Shown: in pieces, positions 15,624 to 23,482 of the stretch
Position numbering within the stretch: position 1 is the first letter of the stretch
Layout: each line of letters opens with the position of its first letter
Origin: Candidatus Nanopelagicales bacterium
GTDB lineage: Bacteria; Actinomycetota; Actinomycetes; S36-B12; UBA5976
NCBI GenBank assembly: GCA_023257525.1
Contig: JALRCB010000007.1
Span: 1 to 23,698, forward strand
Length of the DNA: 23,698 bases
Reading direction: 5' to 3'
Position numbers and translations under genes: made by a program
The notes under the pieces: model-generated
Told to the model about the DNA's origin: nothing
The model's input: the letters and a program-made list of their open reading frames with translations, nothing else
The model's database searches: none

Positions 15624-16533
15624 TTCGTTTCCATAACTTTCGGGCTTGGAAGTATGCAGGAATTGCCACTTGCAGTCGTCGGGTCAGTGAAACCGTCGCA
15701 CGTTTAGTGAAGACTTCGTAGTCAATTCCTTCAACAGCATCGACAATTCCGCAGTAAAGGATGCGCGCCGTTTCGATGCAAGGTTGGGCAGATTGACCCA
15801 ACATTGCAATCCCGGCTCGAGAGGATTCTTCGAGTTGGCGAACTCGCGAAACTTGAAACTCTAAGGCTGCCTTTATTTGGGGAGTAGCAATTCGGGCTTC
15901 TAGGTCAGCCCTGGTGACGCCAAACTGGGCAAGCTCAGCAAGTGGGAGATAAACCCGACCTCGTTCTAAATCTTCACCTACATCACGAATGAAGTTTGCT
16001 AGCTGAAATGCCACACCAAGTTCGGTCGCATGCTTGTAGGCATCCTGACTGGTTGGTTCCAAAATCGGAACCATTTGTAATCCAATTACGGCCGCGGAGC
16101 CATAAACATATTCGTAGAGATCTTCGTAAGTTTGGTATTCAGTGACCGTTAGATCCATAGTCATGGAATGTAAGAAAGCCTCAAAGTGCGCTCGGGGAAT
16201 ATTCCAGCGCCGAACGGTGTCCAGCACTGCAATGCAAACGGGATCATTAGTTTCACCCGAATCGAATTTTGCTAAGAAATCATCGCCCCAAATCTTTAGC
16301 TGTTCTGCTTTTTGAGACTCAGTGAGCGTCGAAGCTAAATCATCTACGATCTCATCTGCATACCTGGCAAATCCGTAGAGTGCATGAACGTATGGGCGCT
16401 TGGCAGGAGGAAGCAGCAGTGTTGCTAAATAGTAAGTCTTGCCATGCTCAGCATTTAGCTGGCGACACAATTCATAGGATTCGCGCAGGGCTGGATCAAA
16501 GATTCCGGCGGCATCAAGATCTCGTTTAGACAC
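15616..16533 (-). CDS. crtB: CrtB, phytoene synthase
   Basis: A 305-residue squalene/phytoene synthase that joins two GGPP molecules into phytoene at the membrane surface. The first Asp-rich motif is ARYADEIVDD (about 57-65) and the second is NFIRDVGEDLERGRVYLP, both intact; YYLATLLLPP is the conserved early segment. I place the start at the GTG 16533-16531 because TATAGT lies seven bases upstream of it and homology begins there; an in-frame ATG at 16572 would add 13 residues. It is transcribed away from the unrecognised gene at 16664 and converges with crtYd. It is separated from crtE/crtI by two non-carotenoid genes, which is less usual than one crtEBI operon. Confidence 0.93.
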   Translation of the reverse strand: MSKRDLDAAGIFDPALRESYELCRQLNAEHGKTYYLATLLLPPAKRPYVHALYGFARYADEIVDDLASTLTESQKAEQLKIWGDDFLAKFDSGETNDPVCIAVLDTVRRWNIPRAHFEAFLHSMTMDLTVTEYQTYEDLYEYVYGSAAVIGLQMVPILEPTSQDAYKHATELGVAFQLANFIRDVGEDLERGRVYLPLAELAQFGVTRADLEARIATPQIKAALEFQVSRVRQLEESSRAGIAMLGQSAQPCIETARILYCGIVDAVEGIDYEVFTKRATVSLTRRLQVAIPAYFQARKLWKRTI

Positions 16534-16540
16534 AGAGGTA

Positions 16541-16546
16541 ACTATA
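16541..16546 (-). promoter_or_regulatory. -10 box of a probable leaderless promoter for crtB
   Basis: On the minus strand TATAGT, one base off TATAAT, is followed by seven bases (TACCTCT) and the GTG at 16533. It decides the crtB start over upstream in-frame codons. Confidence 0.5.
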
Positions 16547-16663
16547 TGCAATTGAGTCCTGCCTTGGATCATCAACCCGCAATTTGAACATAATTCGAGA
16601 TTTCGTCTGGTGGCGCGTAGGGTTACTTCTGCACAAGGTGTGTGAAGTTCAGTTAGGAATTAC

Positions 16664-17107
16664 GTGGCTGCTCCAAACCCAGGTTTACTGGCTGCAATGC
16701 TCAAAGCTCAGAGACTTAATGGTGTTTTGCGCTGGAAAGTTACCTTCACCGAATCTGGATTCAAAGGCGAGACAAATTTGGCTGCCTGGAGTGGCATCTG
16801 GATTGAAACCTCCGCGGTTAAGTCGACCCAAGACTTTGTTGATGTTGTCGCTAATCAAACTTCAAATCCAACGTTGGTTGGAAGCTCCCTTGCTCAATTA
16901 ATTGAAACCATAATTTCTGGAGTCGAGCCGGCTGGTAATACCTGCATAGGTTGGTCTGGCTGGCAAGACTTGTTAAAAACTGATCCGCAAGCGGCACTTG
17001 AAATAGCAGAAGCTTTGGATTTAGCTTGCCAAGAGCGCTCCGCTGTAGTCATAGTTTGCGATTCCGTTGGATCTTTCCCAGGAATTTCAGAACTCTCCCA
17101 AGGCTAG
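16664..17107 (+). CDS. Unrecognised 147-residue cytoplasmic protein
   Basis: I do not recognise this protein. It starts at a GTG with TTAGGA five bases upstream. It has no signal peptide or membrane helix. The N-terminal half is beta-rich with several Trp residues (LRWKVTF, LAAWSGIWIET), the middle is helical, and the end holds a hydrophobic strand SAVVIVCDSVG that could be the core of an alpha/beta fold. It is divergent from crtB (130 bases between starts) and convergent with the MptA-type gene (8 bases between stops), so it is its own transcription unit. It looks coding: the start has a binding site, the frame is open throughout, and no other frame in the interval is better. In M. tuberculosis the pknL-mptA interval holds Rv2175c, a small DNA-binding protein, but I see no helix-turn-helix here. 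Confidence 0.7.
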   Translation: MAAPNPGLLAAMLKAQRLNGVLRWKVTFTESGFKGETNLAAWSGIWIETSAVKSTQDFVDVVANQTSNPTLVGSSLAQLIETIISGVEPAGNTCIGWSGWQDLLKTDPQAALEIAEALDLACQERSAVVIVCDSVGSFPGISELSQG

Positions 17108-17115
17108 TTTGGTAA

Positions 17116-18651
17116 TTAAGCCAATTCTCGTTCTCGTGCTGCTTCAATCTCAGCTGCAGAAGTTGGCAACATATCCTGTTCGGTATTGTCGCCCAAAATA
17201 AGGGAACGTTCAGCCGTAGATGCCAACATGGCAAGCCCAAGCGTTATGCCAGCTAAAACCATTGCGATGCCATCACTTAGCTCCAGGAACGTGTCAGCAG
17301 TTGCACTGGAGTTAGCAATCCCGTGAATTGTAAATGCCGCAATCGCAATAACCATCAAGCGAACTTGTTTGTGACTTAGTCCAGTTACTGCAAGCAAAGG
17401 TATTGACCACAATAAGTACCAAGGTTGGACGACTGGTCCAAGGACTACAAGTGCAACAAATGAAAGTGCTACACCACGAGTTGCACTTCGGCCAGCTGGA
17501 CGAACCACCAGTAGCACTAAGACGATTGCCAAAATCACGGATCCGATTAATCGAGTAATTCCCACTGAGGTATCAACAAAGTTTCCGAACCCAAGCATTC
17601 GGATTGGGCCACCAATAAGCATTCCAATTGCAGTGGTAGGAGAGAGCCAACTTTTGACAGTGCCTGGTGTTGACAGTGATCCAATCCAACCAAATGGTCC
17701 AGTCTCAGCTATTGCTGAAGTTATAAAGAGTGTGGATAGGGCAATCAATCCTGCGATCGCTCCGTACCTAGCACGTCTTATCCAACTCGCACCACTTCCG
17801 GCGGCGATTAGAGCTAAGAATGGCAGTAAAACAATGGCAACTGGTTTTATTCCAAGTGCAAGGGTGGCCACGACAACACCAGAAATAAAGTGGCCACGTA
17901 GTGCAAGCACCATTGCGATGCACACCAAGCCAACCATCAAGGCATCGTTGTGTGAGCCGGCAACAAAGTGCATAAGAACTAGTGGATTCATCACGCCGAT
18001 CCAGGCAGCGGAAACTGGATTAACGCCGTGCGCCTTAGCTAGGTAAGGAATGCTCAAGCAAATGAAGACAACACCCGCAAGTGAAGTTAATCGAAATAGA
18101 TAAGACGCCACGAGAGATGAATCTTGGCTTATAGCAGCTATTGCTTTTTCAACTAGGAGAAAAACTGGACCGTAGGGAGTTGGTGCATCTCCCCAAAGTG
18201 GATCTACGCCACTTTGAAACCAGCCTGGAACAACTGATACGCCAGATTCATATGGATTGTTTCCAGCAAGCTGCATTTTGCCTTGCATGAAATATGAATA
18301 GACATCCCGACTAAATAGCGGTGGTGTAACAAGCAAAGGCAGCAGCCAGGCAATAAGTGAGAAGTAGATCGTCTCTAGTCTCAGAATTTTTCCGTGAAGC
18401 GCATCAACTCCGACCACAAGCCAAACCTGAAGGATTAGCGCTGCCCCAACAACAACAAATGAGCGCGTTAGGGCAAGGCCGATAGTTTCAGTTTGAACAA
18501 AATCGATAAATTTCCATTGCAAGATGTCTGCCGAAAGCGGAAACCAACCAACACCAAGTCCGCCGATTGCAATAAACGCTGAGCCAAGAAAGCCAGGTAG
18601 TGCATAAAGCCCAAACCAACCTGGGTCTGTTGAGATCCGGCGGGTTGGCAT
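17116..18651 (-). CDS. mptA: MptA/MptB-family polyprenol-phosphate-mannose alpha-1,6-mannosyltransferase
   Basis: A 511-residue GT-C membrane enzyme with about 12 hydrophobic segments. The first large external loop has the family signature SRDVYSY (R115, D116) followed by QGKMQLAGNNPY and the WGDAPTPYGPVF segment. Family members extend the alpha-1,6-mannan backbone of lipomannan or related glycolipids outside the membrane, using polyprenol-phosphate-mannose. The position next to the idsA-like crtE matches mptA (Rv2174) beside idsA2 (Rv2173), which favours MptA over MptB, but activity cannot be told apart by sequence alone. The ATG is six bases after TATTCT in the 18-base gap below crtI, so it has its own promoter as well as possible read-through from crtE-crtI. 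The C-terminal tail is cytoplasmic and acidic. Confidence 0.85.
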   Translation of the reverse strand: MPTRRISTDPGWFGLYALPGFLGSAFIAIGGLGVGWFPLSADILQWKFIDFVQTETIGLALTRSFVVVGAALILQVWLVVGVDALHGKILRLETIYFSLIAWLLPLLVTPPLFSRDVYSYFMQGKMQLAGNNPYESGVSVVPGWFQSGVDPLWGDAPTPYGPVFLLVEKAIAAISQDSSLVASYLFRLTSLAGVVFICLSIPYLAKAHGVNPVSAAWIGVMNPLVLMHFVAGSHNDALMVGLVCIAMVLALRGHFISGVVVATLALGIKPVAIVLLPFLALIAAGSGASWIRRARYGAIAGLIALSTLFITSAIAETGPFGWIGSLSTPGTVKSWLSPTTAIGMLIGGPIRMLGFGNFVDTSVGITRLIGSVILAIVLVLLVVRPAGRSATRGVALSFVALVVLGPVVQPWYLLWSIPLLAVTGLSHKQVRLMVIAIAAFTIHGIANSSATADTFLELSDGIAMVLAGITLGLAMLASTAERSLILGDNTEQDMLPTSAAEIEAARERELA

Positions 18652-18657
18652 TACTTC

Positions 18658-18663
18658 AGAATA
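18658..18663 (-). promoter_or_regulatory. -10 box of a probable leaderless promoter for the MptA-type gene
   Basis: On the minus strand TATTCT is followed by six bases (GAAGTA) and the ATG at 18651. It sits between the crtI stop and the start codon, so the mannosyltransferase can be expressed apart from crtE-crtI. Confidence 0.5.
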
Positions 18664-18669
18664 CGCGCC

Positions 18670-20202
18670 TTAACGTCGCGCACGCGATACATAAGTCTTG
18701 TCGGGCCCAGTAATACGCTCAGCAGCTAAGCGACCAGACACTAAGACCATTGGCACTCCAACACCAGGCTGAGTTCCTGATCCAGTAAACACAACATTTT
18801 CACCGAACATATTTCCCGGACGGAATGGTCCAGTTTGTAAGAATGAGTGAGCTGCGGCAAATGGTGCGCCACGTTCCATGCCACGATCTGACCAGTCTTG
18901 TGGAGTTGTAATGTGCTCAACTTCAATGGCATCGCCAAATCCGGTGTAGCCGCGGGCCTGCAAAGTTTCAATTGCATGGTCGCGATACGCAGGTGCTTGC
19001 TTGTTCCAGTCAATGTCAGCATCAAGGTTTGGAGTAGGGAAGAGCACGTAATAGACCTGCTTGCCATCTGGCGCTAAGCCTGGATCACTATAAGTTGGGT
19101 TAGTGACGAGAACACTCGGATCTGACATAAGTTGCTTTTTGTCAATCAACTCCTCAAAGACACCAGCCCAACTATGTCCAAAGTGAATGTTGTGATGTGC
19201 AATGTGGTCATACTTTGCCGATGAACCAGCAAGTAATAGGTAGCAAGACGGTGAATACTTAAGTCGCTTGACACTCCACGGTTCTTTACCTAGTAAGTCG
19301 CGGTATGCAACAGGTAGATCTGGATTTAGTACAACAACATCTGCTGCGAAAAACTCACCAGTACTAGTTTCAACACCCGTGGCACGATTGCCGTTCATTC
19401 GAACTTTTGTTACTTCGGTGTCGTACTTGAATGTAACGCCATGCTTTGCTGCAGCTTTAGCCATCGCAACTGGCAGGGCATGCATGCCACCCTTAGGGGC
19501 AAAGACTCCAGCAACTGAATCCATGTAAGCGATTACTGCATAAATTGCCAACGCATCATAAGGCGACAATCCGGCATACATTGATTGAAACGAAAACACT
19601 CGCTGAGTGCGATCGTCTTTGAGATATTGACCAACTTTTGGCGCTAGTTTTCTGAACCCACCGAGCTTTATCAATCGAACTAAATCCATTGACAATAGAT
19701 CCAATGGTGAATCGATATTTCGATCAATGAAATTCTTCATTTCGTACTTATATAGATCGGTAACAAAATCCACATACTTTAAGTAGCCGTCTGCCTCACT
19801 GGCACCAATGACTTTTTCAATCTCAGCTGCCATCGCAGTGGTGTCAGAGTGAACATCCAAGACGCTGCCATCTTGATAGAAAGCTCGATAAAGAGGAGCA
19901 ACTGGTTCTAATGTCAGCCAGTCATTCATATTTTCGCCAAGGCAATCAAAAGCATCAGCAATCAAATCTGGCATAGTCAAAACAGTTGGACCGGTATCGA
20001 ATTCAAAGCCGCGGTCGCTAATTCGCCCAGCTCTGCCGCCTGGAGTGCTTTCGCGCTCGATGACAGTTACCTTGCGACCAGCACCAGCCAAGCGCATGGC
20101 AGCAGAAAGGCCAGCTAGACCAGCACCAACAATTACTACATCATCGGTTTTTCCAGTTACGGTCCGTGGTGAGCCAGGAATCCATCTTGAAAAGTTACTC
20201 AT
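18670..20202 (-). CDS. crtI: CrtI, phytoene desaturase
   Basis: A 510-residue FAD-dependent desaturase of usual CrtI length. The dinucleotide-binding motif VIVGAGLAGLSAAMRLAGAG is near residues 24-43, followed by the ERESTPGGRAG and FDTGPTVLTMP segments. The C-terminal flavin/substrate motif is FTGSGTQPGVGVPMVLVSGRLAAERI. It introduces the double bonds that turn phytoene into lycopene at the membrane. It begins two bases after the crtE stop on the same strand, so crtE-crtI is a coupled operon. The four-step product (lycopene) is the expected one because a cyclase is present, but the number of steps is not visible in sequence. Confidence 0.94.
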   Translation of the reverse strand: MSNFSRWIPGSPRTVTGKTDDVVIVGAGLAGLSAAMRLAGAGRKVTVIERESTPGGRAGRISDRGFEFDTGPTVLTMPDLIADAFDCLGENMNDWLTLEPVAPLYRAFYQDGSVLDVHSDTTAMAAEIEKVIGASEADGYLKYVDFVTDLYKYEMKNFIDRNIDSPLDLLSMDLVRLIKLGGFRKLAPKVGQYLKDDRTQRVFSFQSMYAGLSPYDALAIYAVIAYMDSVAGVFAPKGGMHALPVAMAKAAAKHGVTFKYDTEVTKVRMNGNRATGVETSTGEFFAADVVVLNPDLPVAYRDLLGKEPWSVKRLKYSPSCYLLLAGSSAKYDHIAHHNIHFGHSWAGVFEELIDKKQLMSDPSVLVTNPTYSDPGLAPDGKQVYYVLFPTPNLDADIDWNKQAPAYRDHAIETLQARGYTGFGDAIEVEHITTPQDWSDRGMERGAPFAAAHSFLQTGPFRPGNMFGENVVFTGSGTQPGVGVPMVLVSGRLAAERITGPDKTYVSRARR

Positions 20203-20204
20203 GT

Positions 20205-21272
20205 TTATGCCGTCCGTTTAGTAGCGAGAATCGCAAGTTCAGTTAATGCAGATTTAGGTTCGGGCGCGCTTGCTAACGAATCAAGGGCTGATAGTGACTT
20301 CGCTAGGTAATCCGAAATTCGATTCTCAACAAAGTCTTGGGCACCACAACTTACAAGAATATCTTGAAGTTTTGTGATGGTTTCGCTGGATAGATCTGGA
20401 TCACCTAGGTTTTCAGATAGGTATTTCTTATCTTCAGCATTGGCATTTGTGTTAGCGAAAGCAATGAGCATTGTTTGCTTACCTTCGCGCAAGTCATCTC
20501 CAGCTGGTTTTCCAGTTACTGAACTGTCGCCAAAAACTCCCAGCAAGTCATCTCGCAACTGGAACGCTTCGCCAAGTGCTAATCCGTAATCACTTAGGAC
20601 TTGATTTAGTTCTGGATTAGCGCCAACAATTGCTGCGCCTAGATGTAAAGGTCGCTCAATTGTGTATTTTGCGCTTTTGAAACGAATTACAGTTTCGGCT
20701 CGTTCATGAGTTATGCCACCACGCACTTGCTCAAGCAAGTCTAGGTACTGCCCGCTCATCAATTCAGTTCGCATGATGTCGTAAATAGTTTTAGCGCGAA
20801 GAAGTTGCTCATTACTTAGACCACTAGTAAGCAACATTTCGTCGGCCCACGACAATGCCAAGTCGCCAACCAAAATCGCTGAACCTTCACCAAATAGTTT
20901 GGCGGAACCATTCCAGCTATTTGTATTGTGTAGCGCTTCAAACTGTTTGTGGATTGCTGGTTTTCCGCGTCGGGTATTACTTGCATCCATTACATCGTCA
21001 TGGATCAGTGCGCAGGCTTGCAAGAATTCTAAACTTGCGCAGGCCCGTAGAACTTCAGCTGAATCCTGACCACCCGCGGCTTGAAAGCCCCAATAGGCAA
21101 AAGCTGGGCGTAACCGCTTGCCGCCAACCAAAAGTCCTTCAAGTGAATCAAGTAGCGGCAGGGTGTCCGGGGAAACTGCTGCCATTAACGATCTGTGATC
21201 TGCCACAAAAGCATCAAGATTGGCCTGAATGCGCACGCGCAGATCGTTGGCATCTAACGGATTAATTCCCAC
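20205..21272 (-). CDS. crtE: CrtE/IdsA-type polyprenyl (geranylgeranyl) diphosphate synthase
   Basis: A 355-residue trans-isoprenyl diphosphate synthase. GGKRLRP (50-56) binds IPP, the first Asp-rich motif is HDDVMD (91-96), and the second is FQLRDDLLGVFGD. It condenses IPP with allylic diphosphates, most likely to GGPP for CrtB. The locus matches idsA2 of mycobacteria, so the same enzyme may also feed polyprenol or quinone synthesis. Product length depends on residues near the first Asp-rich motif and is not certain. The GTG start at 21272 is six bases after TACCCT. It heads the crtE-crtI unit and is divergent from the CDP-alcohol transferase gene. Confidence 0.92.
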   Translation of the reverse strand: MGINPLDANDLRVRIQANLDAFVADHRSLMAAVSPDTLPLLDSLEGLLVGGKRLRPAFAYWGFQAAGGQDSAEVLRACASLEFLQACALIHDDVMDASNTRRGKPAIHKQFEALHNTNSWNGSAKLFGEGSAILVGDLALSWADEMLLTSGLSNEQLLRAKTIYDIMRTELMSGQYLDLLEQVRGGITHERAETVIRFKSAKYTIERPLHLGAAIVGANPELNQVLSDYGLALGEAFQLRDDLLGVFGDSSVTGKPAGDDLREGKQTMLIAFANTNANAEDKKYLSENLGDPDLSSETITKLQDILVSCGAQDFVENRISDYLAKSLSALDSLASAPEPKSALTELAILATKRTA

Positions 21273-21278
21273 TAGTTC

Positions 21279-21284
21279 AGGGTA
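21279..21284 (-). promoter_or_regulatory. -10 box of a probable leaderless promoter for crtE-crtI
   Basis: On the minus strand TACCCT is followed by six bases (GAACTA) and the GTG at 21272. No clear -35 is present. The 61-base divergent gap also has to hold the promoter of the CDP-alcohol transferase gene, for which AACAAT (21322-21327), six bases before its ATG, is a weak candidate. Confidence 0.5.
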
Positions 21285-21333
21285 TTGGTTGGGTCCAGTT
21301 CTTGCACTTTAGGTTAGGTACAACAATGGTCAC

Positions 21334-21975
21334 ATGACGTTTGCGGAGTATTTGGTTGCCTGGGCGCAGCTTCATGGCACCCAAAGTCCAAAGGGCTTGG
21401 TTCGAGTTTGGCTTCGGATCGCATTCTTCCTATCAACGCCATTGACGAAGTTCAATCCAAACCTGATTACGGCATTTGGGCCAGTACTAATGGGTGCTGC
21501 AATATTTTTTGCATCGTCGCCAAATCGAAACTATTTCCTTGCCAGCATTATCGTGCTGGTTGTTGGATTAGTCGACAGTTTTGATGGCATCGTCGCTGTT
21601 AGAACTTCAAAAACTAGCTCTTGGGGTGCGTTCTTAGACGGAATTGTGGATCGATTGATCGATGTCGGAATTGGCATTTTATTGATTGTTTTAGGCGCAC
21701 CCGTTGAACTAGCAGTGCTTGCCATCTTGATCGCATTAATTCATGAATACATGCGAGCTAAAGCAAGTGGAATTGGATATCGCGAAGTTGGAGTTATTAC
21801 ACCTGCGGAGAAGCCAACTCGGATTGCACTTGGCGTAATGTTCCTATTTGCGGCGGGCTTGCTCCCTGAGAAAGTCATCCAGTTGGCAAACATCGCAACT
21901 TTAGTTTGGATATGTCTTGGCTTAATAAGTTTTGCAATGCTGCTTCGGGTTTATCGAAAGCAATTAAAGAAATAA
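21334..21975 (+). CDS. CDP-alcohol phosphatidyltransferase family protein
   Basis: A 213-residue integral membrane enzyme with about five helices. The catalytic motif is D81, D84-G85, R90, G98, D102, D106 (DSFDGIVAVR then GAFLDGIVD). It has one more residue between the DG and the Arg than the textbook DX2DGX2AR spacing. Family members replace CMP of CDP-diacylglycerol with an alcohol such as inositol phosphate or glycerol phosphate. The mannosyltransferases nearby would fit a phosphatidylinositol-related role, but the substrate cannot be read here, and the variant spacing argues against simply naming it PgsA. It is divergent from crtE and its stop is 7 bases from the end of the convergent broken desaturase gene. 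Confidence 0.85.
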   Translation: MTFAEYLVAWAQLHGTQSPKGLVRVWLRIAFFLSTPLTKFNPNLITAFGPVLMGAAIFFASSPNRNYFLASIIVLVVGLVDSFDGIVAVRTSKTSSWGAFLDGIVDRLIDVGIGILLIVLGAPVELAVLAILIALIHEYMRAKASGIGYREVGVITPAEKPTRIALGVMFLFAAGLLPEKVIQLANIATLVWICLGLISFAMLLRVYRKQLKK

Positions 21976-21982
21976 ATAGAAG

Positions 21983-23478
21983 TCAGGCTCGGCCAATGTG
22001 ACGAGCAACTATCTCTGCTGACATGCCAACCAATGGCAAACCTCCACCGGGATGAGATGAGCCTCCGACAAGATACAAATTTGGAATCTTTGTTACGTTC
22101 TCAGGGCGAAGAAAAGCAGATCGCATGCCGTTACTTGATGTGCCATAAATTGCCCCGCCAGGTGCCAAAGTGTTTTGCTCGAGTTCAGCCGGAGTAATGG
22201 TTTGTTGCCAGGTGATTCGTTCACTTGTTTGGACTCCACGCTTTGAAAGTGTGGAAAGAATTTGATTGGTGTACGACGCTGTAAGTTCTGAATTTGACCA
22301 GTCAACACCATTAGCCGGATCGTGACGAGGAGCATTAATCAACATAAACCAAGATTCGTTTCCAGCTGGTGTCATCTTTGCGTCGTTAGGGGAGCAAATG
22401 TAAATAGTTGGATCGGCAACGGGAGATGGCTTCTTGCCAATTCCGAAAACCGAATCAAATTCATCGTCGTAATTTTCTGGAAAGAATACGTTGTGGTGTT
22501 CAAAGTCTGCAGTTTTACCTGACATAGCTTGCAAAATCACAAAGCCAGAAAGCGACGGAGTCGCCCTTGTAAGTGATTTTCTGGCTGAAGAGGTTTGTTG
22601 TTGCGCTGATGGACTTAGCAAGTGGTGGTAAACGTTTGATGCATCTGCATTTGCCACAACAATGTCGGCAGAAATAAAGCGGCCATCTGCAAGTGTTACT
22701 CCGGATACTTTGGCTCAGTTGCAATGTTTGCCACGGTGCAACCAAATTCAAACTTCACCCCAATGGTGGTAGCACGCTCAAATAGTGCTCGGCCAAGTTC
22801 CCGAAGTCCGCCGCTCACGTGATAGGCGCCAAACATTTGCTCAATGTAAGGAACTGTTGCAAGTGCCGCTGGTGCTTGCCGCGGATCTGAACCGGTGTAA
22901 GTGGCATAGCGATCAACCAAGGTAATCAAACGTGGATCGTCCAAGTAGTGGTTAGCCATGTCACGCAAGGTTTTTGTCGGCGCAATGGTCTTGATGTCAT
23001 TAAGGCGCCATGACAAAGCCAGCAAACTCTTTAAGCCATGTAGTTCAGATTCCAAAAACGGCTTTCTAGTAACTGACCACATTTGAGCGGCTCGTCGCAT
23101 GAACGCTCGCCATTGGTCGGCGCTTTTGCCGCCCAGGCTGTCGCCGATCGCTTCAGCACATCGTCCAATCCCAGTTCCTGGCATCTTTAAAGTGGTGCCG
23201 TCAGCAAACTGATATCGGAATGCGGTTTCCAAATCGACAATTTCGATGGAATCTTCCAGGGCTGCGCCAGTTTTTAGAAACAGATCTCGGTAAACCGCAG
23301 GAAGTGTTAACAAACTTGGCCCAGTATCAAACTTGTAGCCGCCATGTTCTACCGAACCGAGTTTGCCGCCCCAGGTTTCGTTATGTTCCAGAACTTGGAC
23401 GGAGTGACCTTTGCTGGCAAGTCTGGCCGCACAAGCCATGCCACCCATGCCGGCGCCGATAACGATGATGTTTGCCAC
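21983..23478 (-). pseudogene. Second CrtI-like carotenoid desaturase/oxygenase, broken by a frameshift
   Basis: A CrtI-family FAD oxidoreductase split into two frames. The first part (GTG 23478 down to a TAA at 22698-22696) has the motif IVIGAGMGGMACAARLASKG near residue 5, FDTGPSLLTLP, and YHVSGGLRELGRAL. The second part carries the C-terminal GGSSHPGGGLPLVGMSAEIV motif. One missing base near 22708 (a C on the plus strand) would join EPK to VSGVTLADGR and give one protein of about 498 residues, the normal family length. Both halves are otherwise intact, so this is either a recent mutation or a sequence error. It differs clearly from the CrtI at 18670 and resembles the CrtD/CrtP-like branch that modifies carotenoid ends; the exact reaction is unknown. 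It starts four bases after the glycosyltransferase stop, so the two form an operon. Confidence 0.85.
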
Positions 23479-23482
23479 AGCC

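Noticed and set aside
17098..17122. Possible hairpin between the unknown gene and the MptA-type gene
   Set aside because: Only about four paired bases (GGCT/AGCC) with a mismatch next to them and no T tract.
20855..21265. A 136-residue plus-strand open frame opposite crtE
   Set aside because: It covers the IPP-binding and first Asp-rich motifs of crtE on the other strand; the composition is not protein-like.
21983..22657. The C-terminal half of the broken desaturase as a separate gene
   Set aside because: It begins in mid-domain (ANADASN), has no ribosome-binding site, and continues the upstream reading after a one-base shift.
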